Assembly (NCBI GenBank): GCA_002387725.1 | Contig: DGKK01000056.1 | Coordinates: 1 to 8,427, forward strand | Length of the DNA stretch: 8,427 nt | Direction: 5' to 3' | Source of the DNA: Nitrospirae bacterium UBA4572 | Lineage (GTDB): Bacteria; Nitrospirota; Leptospirillia; Leptospirillales; Leptospirillaceae | Shown: piece after piece, positions 1 through 7,051 of the stretch | Numbering within the stretch: the stretch's first letter is position 1 | Layout: every line of letters begins with the position of its first letter | Notes under the pieces: model-generated | The model's input: the letters and a program-made list of their open reading frames with translations, nothing else | Database searches by the model: none | What the model was told of the DNA's origin: nothing | Position numbers and translations under genes: made by a program

Positions 1-3000
1 AATTTCCCCTTCTCCTGCCGGTCTTTTTCCCTTCCCCCTCCCCCCTCTCACCACCAGATAGACCGCCGGAAGCACCAGAAGGGTCATTGCCGTCGAACTG
101 GCGAGACCCCCGACGACGACAGCGGCCAAAGGACGCTGGATGTTGGCTCCCGTGCCTGACGAAAGCAGGAGGGGAACGATTCCGATTCCCCCCACCAGCG
201 CCGTCATCAGCACCGGGCGAAGCCGTCTTCGGGCGGCCACCCTGATCGCCTCCTCCGGGGACTTTCCTGCGGATTCCTGCTCCCGGACAAAGGAGAGGAG
301 CAACACCCCGTTCTGGATCGCCACCCCGAAAAGGGCAATGAACCCGATGGAGGCAGGAATGCTCAAAAACTCCCCGAAGGACTTGAGGGCCACTACCCCG
401 CCCACGAGGGAGAAGGGGATGTTCAAAAGAATCAGGAGCGTGTGGAGCAAAGACCCGAAGTTCCAGTAAAGAAGGAGAAAGATGACCACAAGAACCATGG
501 GGACGAGGAGCTTGAGGCGCGCCAGAGTGATGTTGGTGTTCTCGAACTCCCCTCCGACCGTCATCTGAAGCCCCGGCGGCAGGGGAAGCTTGTGTTTCAC
601 CGCCTCACGGACGCTGGCCACCACGTGGCTCGTCGATCGGCCGGCGATGTTGAACTGCAGCATGATCAGACGTTTCCCTCCCTCGTGGTAGACCCGGAAG
701 GGACCGGTCTTCTCGGAAAAGTGGACAAGTTGGCCCAACGGAACGGAGACCCCTCGGGGAGTCGTCAGAAGAATCGTCTTCATCCGGGAGACAGAGTCCC
801 GAATCCCCCGGGGAAAGCGCACATGAAGGTGGATGCGCCGGACCCCCTTCAGGACGGTCGTCGTCAGCCCTTCCGGCCCGATCCCCATGCGGATCACCTC
901 GAGGATGTCTGAGACGTTCAGCCCGTAATGGCTGATCGCCTCCCTGTCGATGCGGATATCCACATACGGCTGGCCCGTGATCCGCTGAACCGTGACATCC
1001 CGGGTTCCCGGAACCGTCCGGACAAGCTCCTCGAGGCGGGAGGCATAGGAGGTCAACAGGGAGAGGTCGTCGGAGAAGAGCTTGATCGCCACCTGGGCCT
1101 TGGCCCCGGAGACCATTTCGTCGATGCGCTCCTCGATGGGCTGGCTAAAGTCGAAGGAGACGGAAGGAAGGTTCCTGTGGAGGCGGGCGGTCATCCGGGC
1201 CACCAGATCCCGCTTCGTGAGACCATGCGGCCAGAGCTTGCGGTCTTTCAGCGCCACAAAAATCTCCATGTGGCTTGTCACATCGGTATCCGTTCCGGAC
1301 TGGGCGCGGCCGATCCGGGACTGGGTGAGCGCCACCTCGGGGAAACCACGGAGGATCCGGTCCACCACCCGGGCCGCCTCGGTCGTCTCCGAGAGGGAGG
1401 CCGAGGGCCAGAGGTCGGCAATGACCAGAATCGATCCTTCGTCCAGCACCGGAATGAACTCCGTCCCCGTCCGGAAAAGAAGAACCCCCGCCAGGACCAT
1501 GGCCAGAACGCCCAAGACGAGGACGGCTCCCCGTCGCCTAAGAGTCCACTCGAGAAGGGGAAGATAGAGGGACTCCAGGCGCTTTGCCATGCGCTCCCCG
1601 TGGTCCGCCTCTCCCTTCCTCTCCGGAGCCAGGGAGATCATGGCCGGCACGAAGGTGAGGGCCACCATCAGGGAGAGAAGAAGGGCCGTGATGATCGAAA
1701 GTCCCATGGGGGCAAACATCTTCCCCGGCATCCCAGGAAGGAAAAGGATCGGGAGAAAGACCACCACGATGATCAGGATCGAAAAGAAGACCGGACGCAC
1801 GATCTCGGAGCCCGCCCGAACCAGGCGCTCCTCCGGAGAGAGACCTGGCCAGAGGGATTCGCTTCGCTCGATGTTCTCCGCCATGACGATGGAGGCATCC
1901 ACCATCATCCCGATCCCGATGACGATCCCCCCCAGACTCATGAGGTCCGCCGCCAGATGGATCCCCCGCATGGCGAGGAAGGTGAGAAGGATCGAGAGAG
2001 GAAGGCCAAGGGCCACAGAGAGTGACGCCCAGAGGCGTCCGAGGAAAAGGGCCAGGACGATGACGACCAGGATTCCGCCTTCCACGAGGGAGCGGACCAC
2101 CGTATGAAAGGCCTGGCGGATGAGAGGGGCTTCATTGTAGTAGGGAACGATCCGGACCCCCGGAGGCAGGAGGGTTCGATTGATCGACCGGACCTTTTTT
2201 TCCAGGGCAGAGATGGTCCGGAGGGCGTTCTCCCCGCGAAGCATCACAACCGTCCCCTTCACCACATCGCGGCTGTCGAGAAGGGCATTTCCCCGCCGAA
2301 CCTCCGGACGGACGACCACCCGGGCCACGTCCCGCACAAGTACGGGAACCCCATTCCGCTCGGCAATCACCACCGACAGGATGTCCTTCCGGCTGTCGAT
2401 GCGTCCGATCCCCCGCACCAGATAGTACTCCCCGGAGCGGTCGAGGGTGCCCCCGCCGACGTTGCTGTTGTTGAGGGCCAGGGCCTGCGTCACATCCCGG
2501 AGCGACAGATGAAAGGCATCGAGGCGAAAGGGGTCCACCACCACAAAGTAGGACTTGACGTATCCGCCATAGGAGAGGACCGCTGCGACCCCCGGAGTCG
2601 TCATGAGGGCGCGCTTGACCACCCAGTCCTGGAGGGTCCGGAGACTCATGAGATCGGAGGAGCCTTCGAGTGTGTAGCGGAAGATGTTGCCGGTGGGAGT
2701 CGAGACGGCCCCGAGGACCGGGGAGGTCCCGGGAGGAAGGAGGCTCTTGATCGTTCCGAGCCGTTCGGTGACCATCGTCCGGGCCCGGTAGATCTCCGTG
2801 CGGGAATTGAAGACGACCGTCACCGAGGACAGGCCAAAGAGGGTCTTGGAGCGGACCGTCCTGACCCCCGGGAGACCGTTCATGACCGGCTCGATGGTAT
2901 CCGTGATCTGCTGCTCGACCTCGAGGGGAGACATGCCCGGAGCTTCGGTGAGAATCGTGACCGAGACGGGAGAGACATCGGGGAAGGCATCCACCGAGAG

Positions 3001-3099
3001 GTGGAAGAGGGCCATCACCCCGGAAGCCGCCAGCAAAAGGGCCACCATCAGGACGATCGCCCGGCGGCGGACGAGCCAGACGAAAAAGGAGCGCGCCAT
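1..3099 (-). CDS. CusA/CzcA-family RND heavy-metal efflux pump (3' end beyond window)
   Basis: This is an inner-membrane proton-driven RND transporter, the pump of a three-part metal efflux complex. The frame is open from ATG 3099 to base 1 without a stop, giving 1033 residues; heavy-metal RND pumps are usually about 1,030-1,070 residues, so only a short C-terminal tail can be missing. Seen in order: TM1 (about 14-34), the family start motif VDAFPDVSP (36-44), first porter domain, a TM2-TM6 block (about 335-490) with VDASIVMAEN (400-409), second porter domain with FSQPIEERIDEMVSGAKAQV (651-670), and a TM8-TM12 block (about 865-1017) with LFGVAIQNGVLLLSFV (923-938). Asp401 and Glu408 match the TM4 acidic pair of CusA/CzcA. 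The start directly follows the TAG of the fusion-protein gene with no spacer and only a weak ribosome site, which suggests translational coupling. I see no cysteine in it. The metal cannot be fixed: TM4 looks CusA-like and the porter motif CzcA-like. Family assignment is firm, the substrate is open. Confidence 0.95.
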   Translation of the reverse strand, partial: MARSFFVWLVRRRAIVLMVALLLAASGVMALFHLSVDAFPDVSPVSVTILTEAPGMSPLEVEQQITDTIEPVMNGLPGVRTVRSKTLFGLSSVTVVFNSRTEIYRARTMVTERLGTIKSLLPPGTSPVLGAVSTPTGNIFRYTLEGSSDLMSLRTLQDWVVKRALMTTPGVAAVLSYGGYVKSYFVVVDPFRLDAFHLSLRDVTQALALNNSNVGGGTLDRSGEYYLVRGIGRIDSRKDILSVVIAERNGVPVLVRDVARVVVRPEVRRGNALLDSRDVVKGTVVMLRGENALRTISALEKKVRSINRTLLPPGVRIVPYYNEAPLIRQAFHTVVRSLVEGGILVVIVLALFLGRLWASLSVALGLPLSILLTFLAMRGIHLAADLMSLGGIVIGIGMMVDASIVMAENIERSESLWPGLSPEERLVRAGSEIVRPVFFSILIIVVVFLPILFLPGMPGKMFAPMGLSIITALLLSLMVALTFVPAMISLAPERKGEADHGERMAKRLESLYLPLLEWTLRRRGAVLVLGVLAMVLAGVLLFRTGTEFIPVLDEGSILVIADLWPSASLSETTEAARVVDRILRGFPEVALTQSRIGRAQSGTDTDVTSHMEIFVALKDRKLWPHGLTKRDLVARMTARLHRNLPSVSFDFSQPIEERIDEMVSGAKAQVAIKLFSDDLSLLTSYASRLEELVRTVPGTRDVTVQRITGQPYVDIRIDREAISHYGLNVSDILEVIRMGIGPEGLTTTVLKGVRRIHLHVRFPRGIRDSVSRMKTILLTTPRGVSVPLGQLVHFSEKTGPFRVYHEGGKRLIMLQFNIAGRSTSHVVASVREAVKHKLPLPPGLQMTVGGEFENTNITLARLKLLVPMVLVVIFLLLYWNFGSLLHTLLILLNIPFSLVGGVVALKSFGEFLSIPASIGFIALFGVAIQNGVLLLSFVREQESAGKSPEEAIRVAARRRLRPVLMTALVGGIGIVPLLLSSGTGANIQRPLAAVVVGGLASSTAMTLLVLPAVYLVVRGGRGKGKRPAGEGEI

Positions 3100-4194
3100 C
3101 TAGGAGCTTTTCTGCCGTTCGAACTGGGCCTTGACCCAGAACCCGTTACGAATGACGATCCTCTCGCCCGGATGGAGGCCTGAAAGAACCGGGACGAGTC
3201 CCTCCTCCGAGGCTCCCACCGTCACAGTCCGCATGAGAAAGCGGTCCGTTCCCTCCCTGACAAAGACCACCCGGTGCCCGCCGGAGAGAAAGACGGCGCT
3301 CTTGGGGAGCCAGAGGGTAGTTCCCCGGGAGGGAACCACGATCCGGACGGGAAGGTACATGCCGGGACGAAGGCTCAAGGGGGTGTTCCGGAAGATCCCC
3401 CGGACCACCACCGTCCGGGTCCGGGGGTCGGCCAGGGGGCTGATGTAGGCGATGTGGCCCACAAGAATGTTTCCGCTCTTGGGGGGACGGATCCGCATCT
3501 CCTCCCCGAGCGACAGGGAGGGGAGATCCTGCTCGTAGACTCTGGCGTTCACCCGAACCCAGTCGAGGTTGCCGATCACGAAGAGACGGTCACCGGAGTT
3601 GATCGACTGTCCGTCGACGACGTTCTTTTTCAGCACATAGCCGGTGAGGGGTGAGCGGATCTTGAGATATCGCCGGATCACCCCCGTCGCCTCGAGGCGC
3701 CGGATCTCCCGGTCGACCACACCGAGATTCTTGAGGCGGGCCAGGGCCGCCTCCCGGATCTTCGGCGACAGGGAATGCGTCCTTTGGGATTTTTCGGTGA
3801 TTTTTTCGAGGCGGATCGCCTGCAGATATTCCTGCTGGGCTTCAATGTAGTCGGGAGCAAAGGCCGTCAGGAGCACCTGCCCGGCCAGGACCTGGTCTCC
3901 GGTATCGACGTAGATGTTGTGGACATAGCCAAAGATCGAGAGACGGTGGATCGAGCGGGCCGTCACATAGCGGACCCGATCGTCGATGAGGGCCACCTCC
4001 CCATTGGACCGGATGATCCGGTGGCCCCGCCCGGGCGTGAGCACCTCGTCGGCAATCCCCAGGGTCCGGATCACATCCGGGGCCATCCGGATTTCCCCAT
4101 CTTCCGCCCGGAGAGCGGCGGGAAAGAAAAGACTTCCCAGCAGGGCCACCCCCAGAAGAATGGCGCGACTTCCTCCGGAAGGCCAACGGTTCAC
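3100..4194 (-). CDS. CusB/CzcB-type periplasmic membrane fusion protein of an RND metal efflux system
   Basis: This is a periplasmic adaptor that would link the RND pump encoded just downstream to an outer-membrane channel. From GTG 4194 it is 364 residues, normal for the family. Residues 1-30 look like a signal peptide (basic start, hydrophobic 11-27, cleavage probably after ALRA). Residues 82-112 form the first lipoyl half (IHRLSIFGYVHNIYVDTGDQ, then VLAGQVLL). APDYIEAQQEYLQA (113-126) opens the helical hairpin and closely resembles CusB. IRSPLTGYVLKKNVVDGQSI (179-198) is the second lipoyl half. Beta-barrel and membrane-proximal domains follow, with RPGMYLPVRI (276-285) and LHPGERIVIRNG (340-351). 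I chose GTG 4194 because it overlaps the upstream TGA as GTGA and has GGAGG six bases upstream; the longer start at GTG 4227 has no ribosome site and would place extra residues before the signal peptide. Its TAG abuts the ATG of the pump gene. It lacks an obvious Met-rich or His-rich metal-binding segment. Confidence 0.93.
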   Translation of the reverse strand: MNRWPSGGSRAILLGVALLGSLFFPAALRAEDGEIRMAPDVIRTLGIADEVLTPGRGHRIIRSNGEVALIDDRVRYVTARSIHRLSIFGYVHNIYVDTGDQVLAGQVLLTAFAPDYIEAQQEYLQAIRLEKITEKSQRTHSLSPKIREAALARLKNLGVVDREIRRLEATGVIRRYLKIRSPLTGYVLKKNVVDGQSINSGDRLFVIGNLDWVRVNARVYEQDLPSLSLGEEMRIRPPKSGNILVGHIAYISPLADPRTRTVVVRGIFRNTPLSLRPGMYLPVRIVVPSRGTTLWLPKSAVFLSGGHRVVFVREGTDRFLMRTVTVGASEEGLVPVLSGLHPGERIVIRNGFWVKAQFERQKSS

Positions 4195-5060
4195 GCAAAG
4201 CCTCCGAGCGAGCTCTCCCGACGGCACCGGAAGACGTTCCAGATGGAGTAGACGAGGACGGGAAGGGCCACTCCGAGCATGATGAGGGCGATCATCCAGT
4301 TTTCCAGGTCCACATTGTGTCCGGCCAGGTGAAGAATCTCCTGAGCCCCGCCTCCGGCCACAAAGATCGCCCCGCCGCCCAGCAGGGTGAGACTTCCCGT
4401 CCTGAGGCCGATGGCTGCGATTTCGCTGTCCTGGAATTTATGGGTCGTTCGGAGGGAGGCCCCGAAGATCCCTCCGAGAAGGACCAGCATCGCCGTCGTC
4501 CCGAGACCGAAGAGAAGGCCCGGGAGGAATCCCAGCCAGGGAGAGCCCATGCGGGGAGCCGCCACCGTATAGACGAACATGGCAAAGGGGCCGACCCCGA
4601 AACCGGCAATGAAGCCATGGATCATGGCCCAGCGCACCGGAAAGATTTCCGGAGTGTCGTGGACCGGATGGTCCTCGGTGTGGGCATGCCCTAAAATGGC
4701 CGCAGATTTCTCCGCCGGCTGCATGGGCTCATGATGGTGCCCCAGGAGGTGGAGATGGAGATATCGACCCCTTCGGTGGATCTGCCAGCCGGCGGCCACC
4801 ATGACCGCTCCGACAATCATGTTCACCCAGGAGTTGATCGCCTCCTTCGTAAACCAGGAAAAAAGGAGGAGGTAGGAGATCTCGGAGCCCAGAGCCCGTT
4901 GCAGGGTGAAGGCCAGGGAGAAATAGAGCCCGGACCGGAGACCCTTCTTGCCGGAGGCATTTCCGATGGCGTAACTGAAGGTGATCGGCCAGGTATGTTC
5001 GTCGGGAAGGATGCCATGCAGAAGGCCGTAGCCGAAGGACTGAAGAAGAAGGGAAAGCAT
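4191..5060 (-). CDS. NicO/NiCoT-like nickel/cobalt permease with His-rich loop
   Basis: Predicted inner-membrane metal permease of 289 residues from ATG 5060, with about seven hydrophobic segments. Residues 1-30 contain LLHGILPDEHTWPITFSY (13-30), whose HX4DEH resembles the HX4DH metal motif of nickel/cobalt transporters but carries an extra Glu. Further segments lie at about 41-70, 74-94, 145-168, 174-204, 216-247 and 255-277. A second HG motif (HGFIAGFGVGPFAMF, 148-162) opens TM4, as in two-fold repeat permeases. Between TM3 and TM4 is a loop rich in His (about 95-134: HLHLLGHHH, HAHTEDHPVH), typical of Ni/Co carriers. It is the first gene of a unit with the fusion protein (4-base GTGA overlap) and the RND pump, so it probably handles the same metal. 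GTG 5066 is an alternative start two codons upstream; ATG 5060 has a GGGG element five bases upstream. Direction of transport is not shown. It could instead belong to the wider TauE/UreH-like group. Confidence 0.72.
   Translation of the reverse strand: MLSLLLQSFGYGLLHGILPDEHTWPITFSYAIGNASGKKGLRSGLYFSLAFTLQRALGSEISYLLLFSWFTKEAINSWVNMIVGAVMVAAGWQIHRRGRYLHLHLLGHHHEPMQPAEKSAAILGHAHTEDHPVHDTPEIFPVRWAMIHGFIAGFGVGPFAMFVYTVAAPRMGSPWLGFLPGLLFGLGTTAMLVLLGGIFGASLRTTHKFQDSEIAAIGLRTGSLTLLGGGAIFVAGGGAQEILHLAGHNVDLENWMIALIMLGVALPVLVYSIWNVFRCRRESSLGGFA
4201..4205 (-). promoter_or_regulatory. Ribosome binding site deciding the fusion-protein start
   Basis: The minus strand reads GGAGG, six bases (CTTTGC), then GTG at 4194-4192. 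The site lies inside the last codons of the upstream permease gene, and the GTG overlaps that gene's TGA by a GTGA junction. This supports the GTG 4194 start over GTG 4227 and indicates coupled translation. Confidence 0.8.
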
Positions 5061-5114
5061 TCGCACCCCGCGCTCAGGAAATGACGTGTCGACACTCGTT
5101 GATACCGTCTATCG

Positions 5115-5144
5115 ATGATACATGATCTCAATGACGGCGATCAA
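5115..5144 (-). promoter_or_regulatory. Candidate sigma70-type promoter for the metal-transport operon
   Basis: On the minus strand TTGATC (5144-5139, four of six matches to TTGACA) is followed after 18 bases by TATCAT (5120-5115, five of six matches to TATAAT). The predicted transcript start is near 5108, about 48 bases before ATG 5060. The pair lies just past the accA terminator candidate and before the permease gene, where a promoter is expected. The -10 box lies in an 11-base inverted repeat (TATCGATGATA, 5110-5120) that could be part of an operator. Confidence 0.45.
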
Positions 5145-5147
5145 GAG

Positions 5148-5182
5148 AAAAAAACGCTCCCGGCGAAAGGGTCAGCCCGGAG
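5148..5182 (-). terminator. Candidate intrinsic terminator after accA
   Basis: The minus-strand transcript has CUCC, a G mismatch, GGC, a ten-base loop, GCC, a G mismatch and GGAG (5182-5157), then CG and seven U residues (5154-5148). The hairpin starts 14 bases after the accA stop codon. The stem is 4+3 bp around a single G-G mismatch, so it is moderate in strength, but the U-run and position are right. It would separate accA from the metal-transport operon. Confidence 0.6.
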
Positions 5183-5196
5183 GAACCGGAGAGGAG

Positions 5197-6048
5197 TCAG
5201 CCGAGAGTCCGGAAACGAACCATCCCGGCAAACTTTTCGTATCGGGAGGAGAGAAGTTCGGACGAAGGAATCGCCTCCACTTCGGAGAGGTGCTTTGCGA
5301 GGGAGGACTTGAGGAGCTGACTGGCCCGGGCCACATCCTTCTGGGCTCCGCCGGGAGGTTCGGGAACGATTTCGTCGATGATGCCCATCTCGAGGAGGTT
5401 GGGAGCGGTCATGCGCAAGGAGGAGGCCGCATCGGAGGAGCGGGCGGGATCGTTCCAGAGGATCGCCGCACAGGCTTCGGGAGAGATGACGGAATAGATG
5501 GAGTTCTCCATCATGAGAACCCGGTCGCCAACACCCAGAGCCAACGCGCCTCCGCTTCCCCCCTCCCCGATCACCACCGCCACGATGGGGACGGCAATCC
5601 CGAACATCTCCTGGATGTTCCGGGCGATCGCCTCCACCTGACCCCGTTCCTCGGCTTCGATCCCGGGATAGGCCCCCGGCGTGTCGATCAGGGAGACGAC
5701 GGGAAGGCCGAAGCGCTCGGCCAGCCTCATGACGCGAAGGGCCTTCCGGTAGCCTTCGGGATGGGCCATTCCGAAGTTTCGGGTCACCCGGTCCTTGAAG
5801 GACTTCCCCTTGTAGTTGGCAACGATGGCCACGCTTCGGCCGTCAAGAGAGGCCAGGCCTGCCAGGACCGACGGATCGTCCCGGAAGCTCCTGTCACCAT
5901 GCAGCTCCATAAAATTGGAGAAGATCCTCTGCACGTAGTCCCAGGCGGTGGGCCTGTCATTGGCCCGGGCGAGAAGGACCCGGTTCCATGTCTCCGTGAC
6001 CGATTCCGTCGTACGAACACTTTCAGCCAAAACGACCTTGCGTGCCAT
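5197..6048 (-). CDS. accA: Acetyl-CoA carboxylase carboxyltransferase subunit alpha (short N-terminus)
   Basis: With AccD this subunit transfers the carboxyl group from carboxybiotin on AccB to acetyl-CoA, giving malonyl-CoA, the first committed step of fatty acid synthesis in the cytoplasm. Family motifs are plain: ARANDRPTAWDYVQRIF (27-43), MELHGDRSF (47-55), RNFGMAHPEGYRKALRVM (90-107), IDTPGAYPG (121-129), EERGQ (133-137), GEGGSGGALALGVGDRV (161-177), YSVISPEACAAILW (185-198) and EMGIIDEIVPEPPGG (220-234). The start at ATG 6048 has GGGAG (6058-6054) five bases upstream. From there the protein has 283 residues; E. coli AccA has about 319, and what is missing is the N-terminal helical region before the ARxxxRP segment. 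The frame stays open upstream, and ATG 6147 would add 33 Pro/Arg-rich residues that do not resemble that region. accD is not in the window. The gene appears to be its own unit, with a promoter at 6172-6200 and a terminator at 5148-5182. Confidence 0.95.
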   Translation of the reverse strand: MARKVVLAESVRTTESVTETWNRVLLARANDRPTAWDYVQRIFSNFMELHGDRSFRDDPSVLAGLASLDGRSVAIVANYKGKSFKDRVTRNFGMAHPEGYRKALRVMRLAERFGLPVVSLIDTPGAYPGIEAEERGQVEAIARNIQEMFGIAVPIVAVVIGEGGSGGALALGVGDRVLMMENSIYSVISPEACAAILWNDPARSSDAASSLRMTAPNLLEMGIIDEIVPEPPGGAQKDVARASQLLKSSLAKHLSEVEAIPSSELLSSRYEKFAGMVRFRTLG

Positions 6049-6065
6049 GCAATCTCCCACTCGTT

Positions 6066-6162
6066 CGCCCAGATCCCGCTCCGGATAAGGATCGGGGTCT
6101 GGGCGGGTGAAGTTCGGGGGATGGACTCCCCTCTCTTCCAAAACCATTCGGGACAGGGTCCC
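6066..6162 (-). promoter_or_regulatory. Structured 5' leader of accA with three hairpins
   Basis: Between the accA promoter and start codon the minus-strand transcript can form three consecutive hairpins. The first is GGGAC-CCU-GUCCC (6162-6150). The second is GGGGA-GUCCA-UCCCC (6131-6117). The third is a 40-base imperfect hairpin (6105-6066) with an 8-bp base CGCCCAGA/UCUGGGCG, a C-A mismatch, 4 bp CCCG/CGGG, an A-G mismatch, 3 bp UCC/GGA and a six-base loop UUAUCC. It ends seven bases before the GGGAG ribosome site (6058-6054). No U-run follows, so it is not an obvious terminator. Function is unknown; control of translation or transcript stability is possible. Confidence 0.45.
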
Positions 6163-6171
6163 ATCTTCGAC

Positions 6172-6200
6172 AGAATAATCGTCTTGAAACGGATTGTCAA
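6172..6200 (-). promoter_or_regulatory. Sigma70-type promoter for accA
   Basis: The minus strand carries a perfect TTGACA (6200-6195), a 17-base spacer and TATTCT (6177-6172, four of six matches to TATAAT). The predicted transcript start is near 6165, about 117 bases before ATG 6048. The site lies in the gap after cobS and supports accA as a separate transcription unit. Confidence 0.65.
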
Positions 6201-6251
6201 AGTCTCCGGGGAGCTTCCGAACAGGAAGATCGTTGGCCTTGCCCCTGTCGC

Positions 6252-6269
6252 GCGGCTCTCCGGAGCCGC
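6252..6269 (-). terminator. Perfect 7-bp hairpin directly after the cobS stop codon
   Basis: The minus strand reads GCGGCTC, loop CGGA, GAGCCGC (6269-6252), starting one base after the cobS TAG (6272-6270). The stem is perfect and all but one pair is G-C. No run of U follows, so it is not a standard intrinsic terminator. It may pause polymerase, protect the 3' end of the transcript, or do nothing. Confidence 0.35.
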
Positions 6270-7016
6270 CTAGAGGGAGAGCGCCAGAAGAAAGAGGATC
6301 TCCCCCGACTCCACCAAAAATCCTGCCACATCTCCCGAAAACCCGTCCACTTTCGGAAGATAGAGTCTCCCCAGAAAAAGCATCCCCAGAAGGACGGCCC
6401 CTGCCCCCCAGAAGATTCTCTCCTCCCCCGGAAGAATGGCCCCTAGGGCTCCCAGAAGCAGAACCCCCAATGAGGCAACCCCGCTTCCCTCCACCAGGGT
6501 CTTCCCCAGTCCCCCCTCCCCCACCGGAAATCGTCTCGCCAGAATTCGTGAGACCTCCGGAAGAAAGGCCCGGGAAAGGACCGGAGCCAGGAAAATGGCC
6601 AAAAGACGGGGATGGGCCAGGAAGATCCCCGTTCCCTTGGCCAGAACGTAGAGGATCAGGGCCAGGATCCCGAAGACTCCCTTCCGGGGATCCTTGCGGA
6701 TCCGGCGCTTTTCTTCCGGAGAGACCGGGGCATAGGCGCACTCGAGGGTATCGGCGACCCCGTCGAGGTGGATCCCTCCCGTGAGGAGTATCCATGCTCC
6801 CAGAAGAATCAGGGTCTCAAGCGGAAGGGGGACGACCGGGAAAAATCGACGGAGGGTCCAGGAAAAAAACGCCAGGATCCCCCCCAGGAGAAGGCCTGCC
6901 CCAAGAAGGGTTGCGGGACCGATGCGGAGGGGCACCCCCGAGAGGTGAATGGAACGGGGGACCGGAAGTCGGGTCAGGAAGGCAAGCCCCAGAAGGAATC
7001 CCTCCACGCGGAGCAT
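6270..7016 (-). CDS. cobS: Adenosylcobinamide-GDP ribazoletransferase (cobalamin synthase)
   Basis: CobS is the inner-membrane enzyme that joins adenosylcobinamide-GDP (made by CobU) with alpha-ribazole or its phosphate (from CobT) to form adenosylcobalamin or its phosphate. From ATG 7016 it has 248 residues, close to the 247 of E. coli. Seen: FLTRLPVP (13-20), the acidic motif GGIHLDGVADTLE (80-92), KDPRKGVFGILAL (108-120), and DGFSGDVAGFLVESGEI (224-240), all CobS hallmarks. Hydrophobic segments at about 33-53, 66-80, 115-133, 137-150, 181-195 and 202-220 fit a polytopic membrane protein. The start is not settled. ATG 7016 fits the family N-terminus but its purine-rich site (GGAGGGAG) is 14 bases away. 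GTG 7055 would overlap the cobT stop as GTGA and add 13 residues, but has only a weak site. Either way it is tightly linked to cobT. Confidence 0.93.
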   Translation of the reverse strand: MLRVEGFLLGLAFLTRLPVPRSIHLSGVPLRIGPATLLGAGLLLGGILAFFSWTLRRFFPVVPLPLETLILLGAWILLTGGIHLDGVADTLECAYAPVSPEEKRRIRKDPRKGVFGILALILYVLAKGTGIFLAHPRLLAIFLAPVLSRAFLPEVSRILARRFPVGEGGLGKTLVEGSGVASLGVLLLGALGAILPGEERIFWGAGAVLLGMLFLGRLYLPKVDGFSGDVAGFLVESGEILFLLALSL

Positions 7017-7051
7017 GAAACCCGGTCGTTCTCCCTCCGGAGAAGGAGAGG

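Noticed and set aside
928..3183. Long plus-strand open frames opposite the pump gene (928-2025 and 2104-3183).
   Set aside because: They are antisense to a clear RND transporter, rich in Arg, Gly, Asp, His and Pro, and match no family I know. They arise from the GC-rich codon pattern of the real gene.
4195..4227. Longer fusion-protein start at GTG 4227.
   Set aside because: It has no ribosome site and adds residues before the signal peptide, while GTG 4194 has GGAGG at six bases and a GTGA junction.
4731..5084. Plus-strand open frame opposite the permease.
   Set aside because: It is antisense to a membrane protein with clear transporter motifs and has no recognisable domain or ribosome site.
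6049..6795. The accA frame stays open upstream to 6795, giving an apparent 532-residue protein.
   Set aside because: The added part is low-complexity Gly/Ser/Pro sequence overlapping cobS in another frame on the same strand, and the accA promoter and ribosome site lie inside it.
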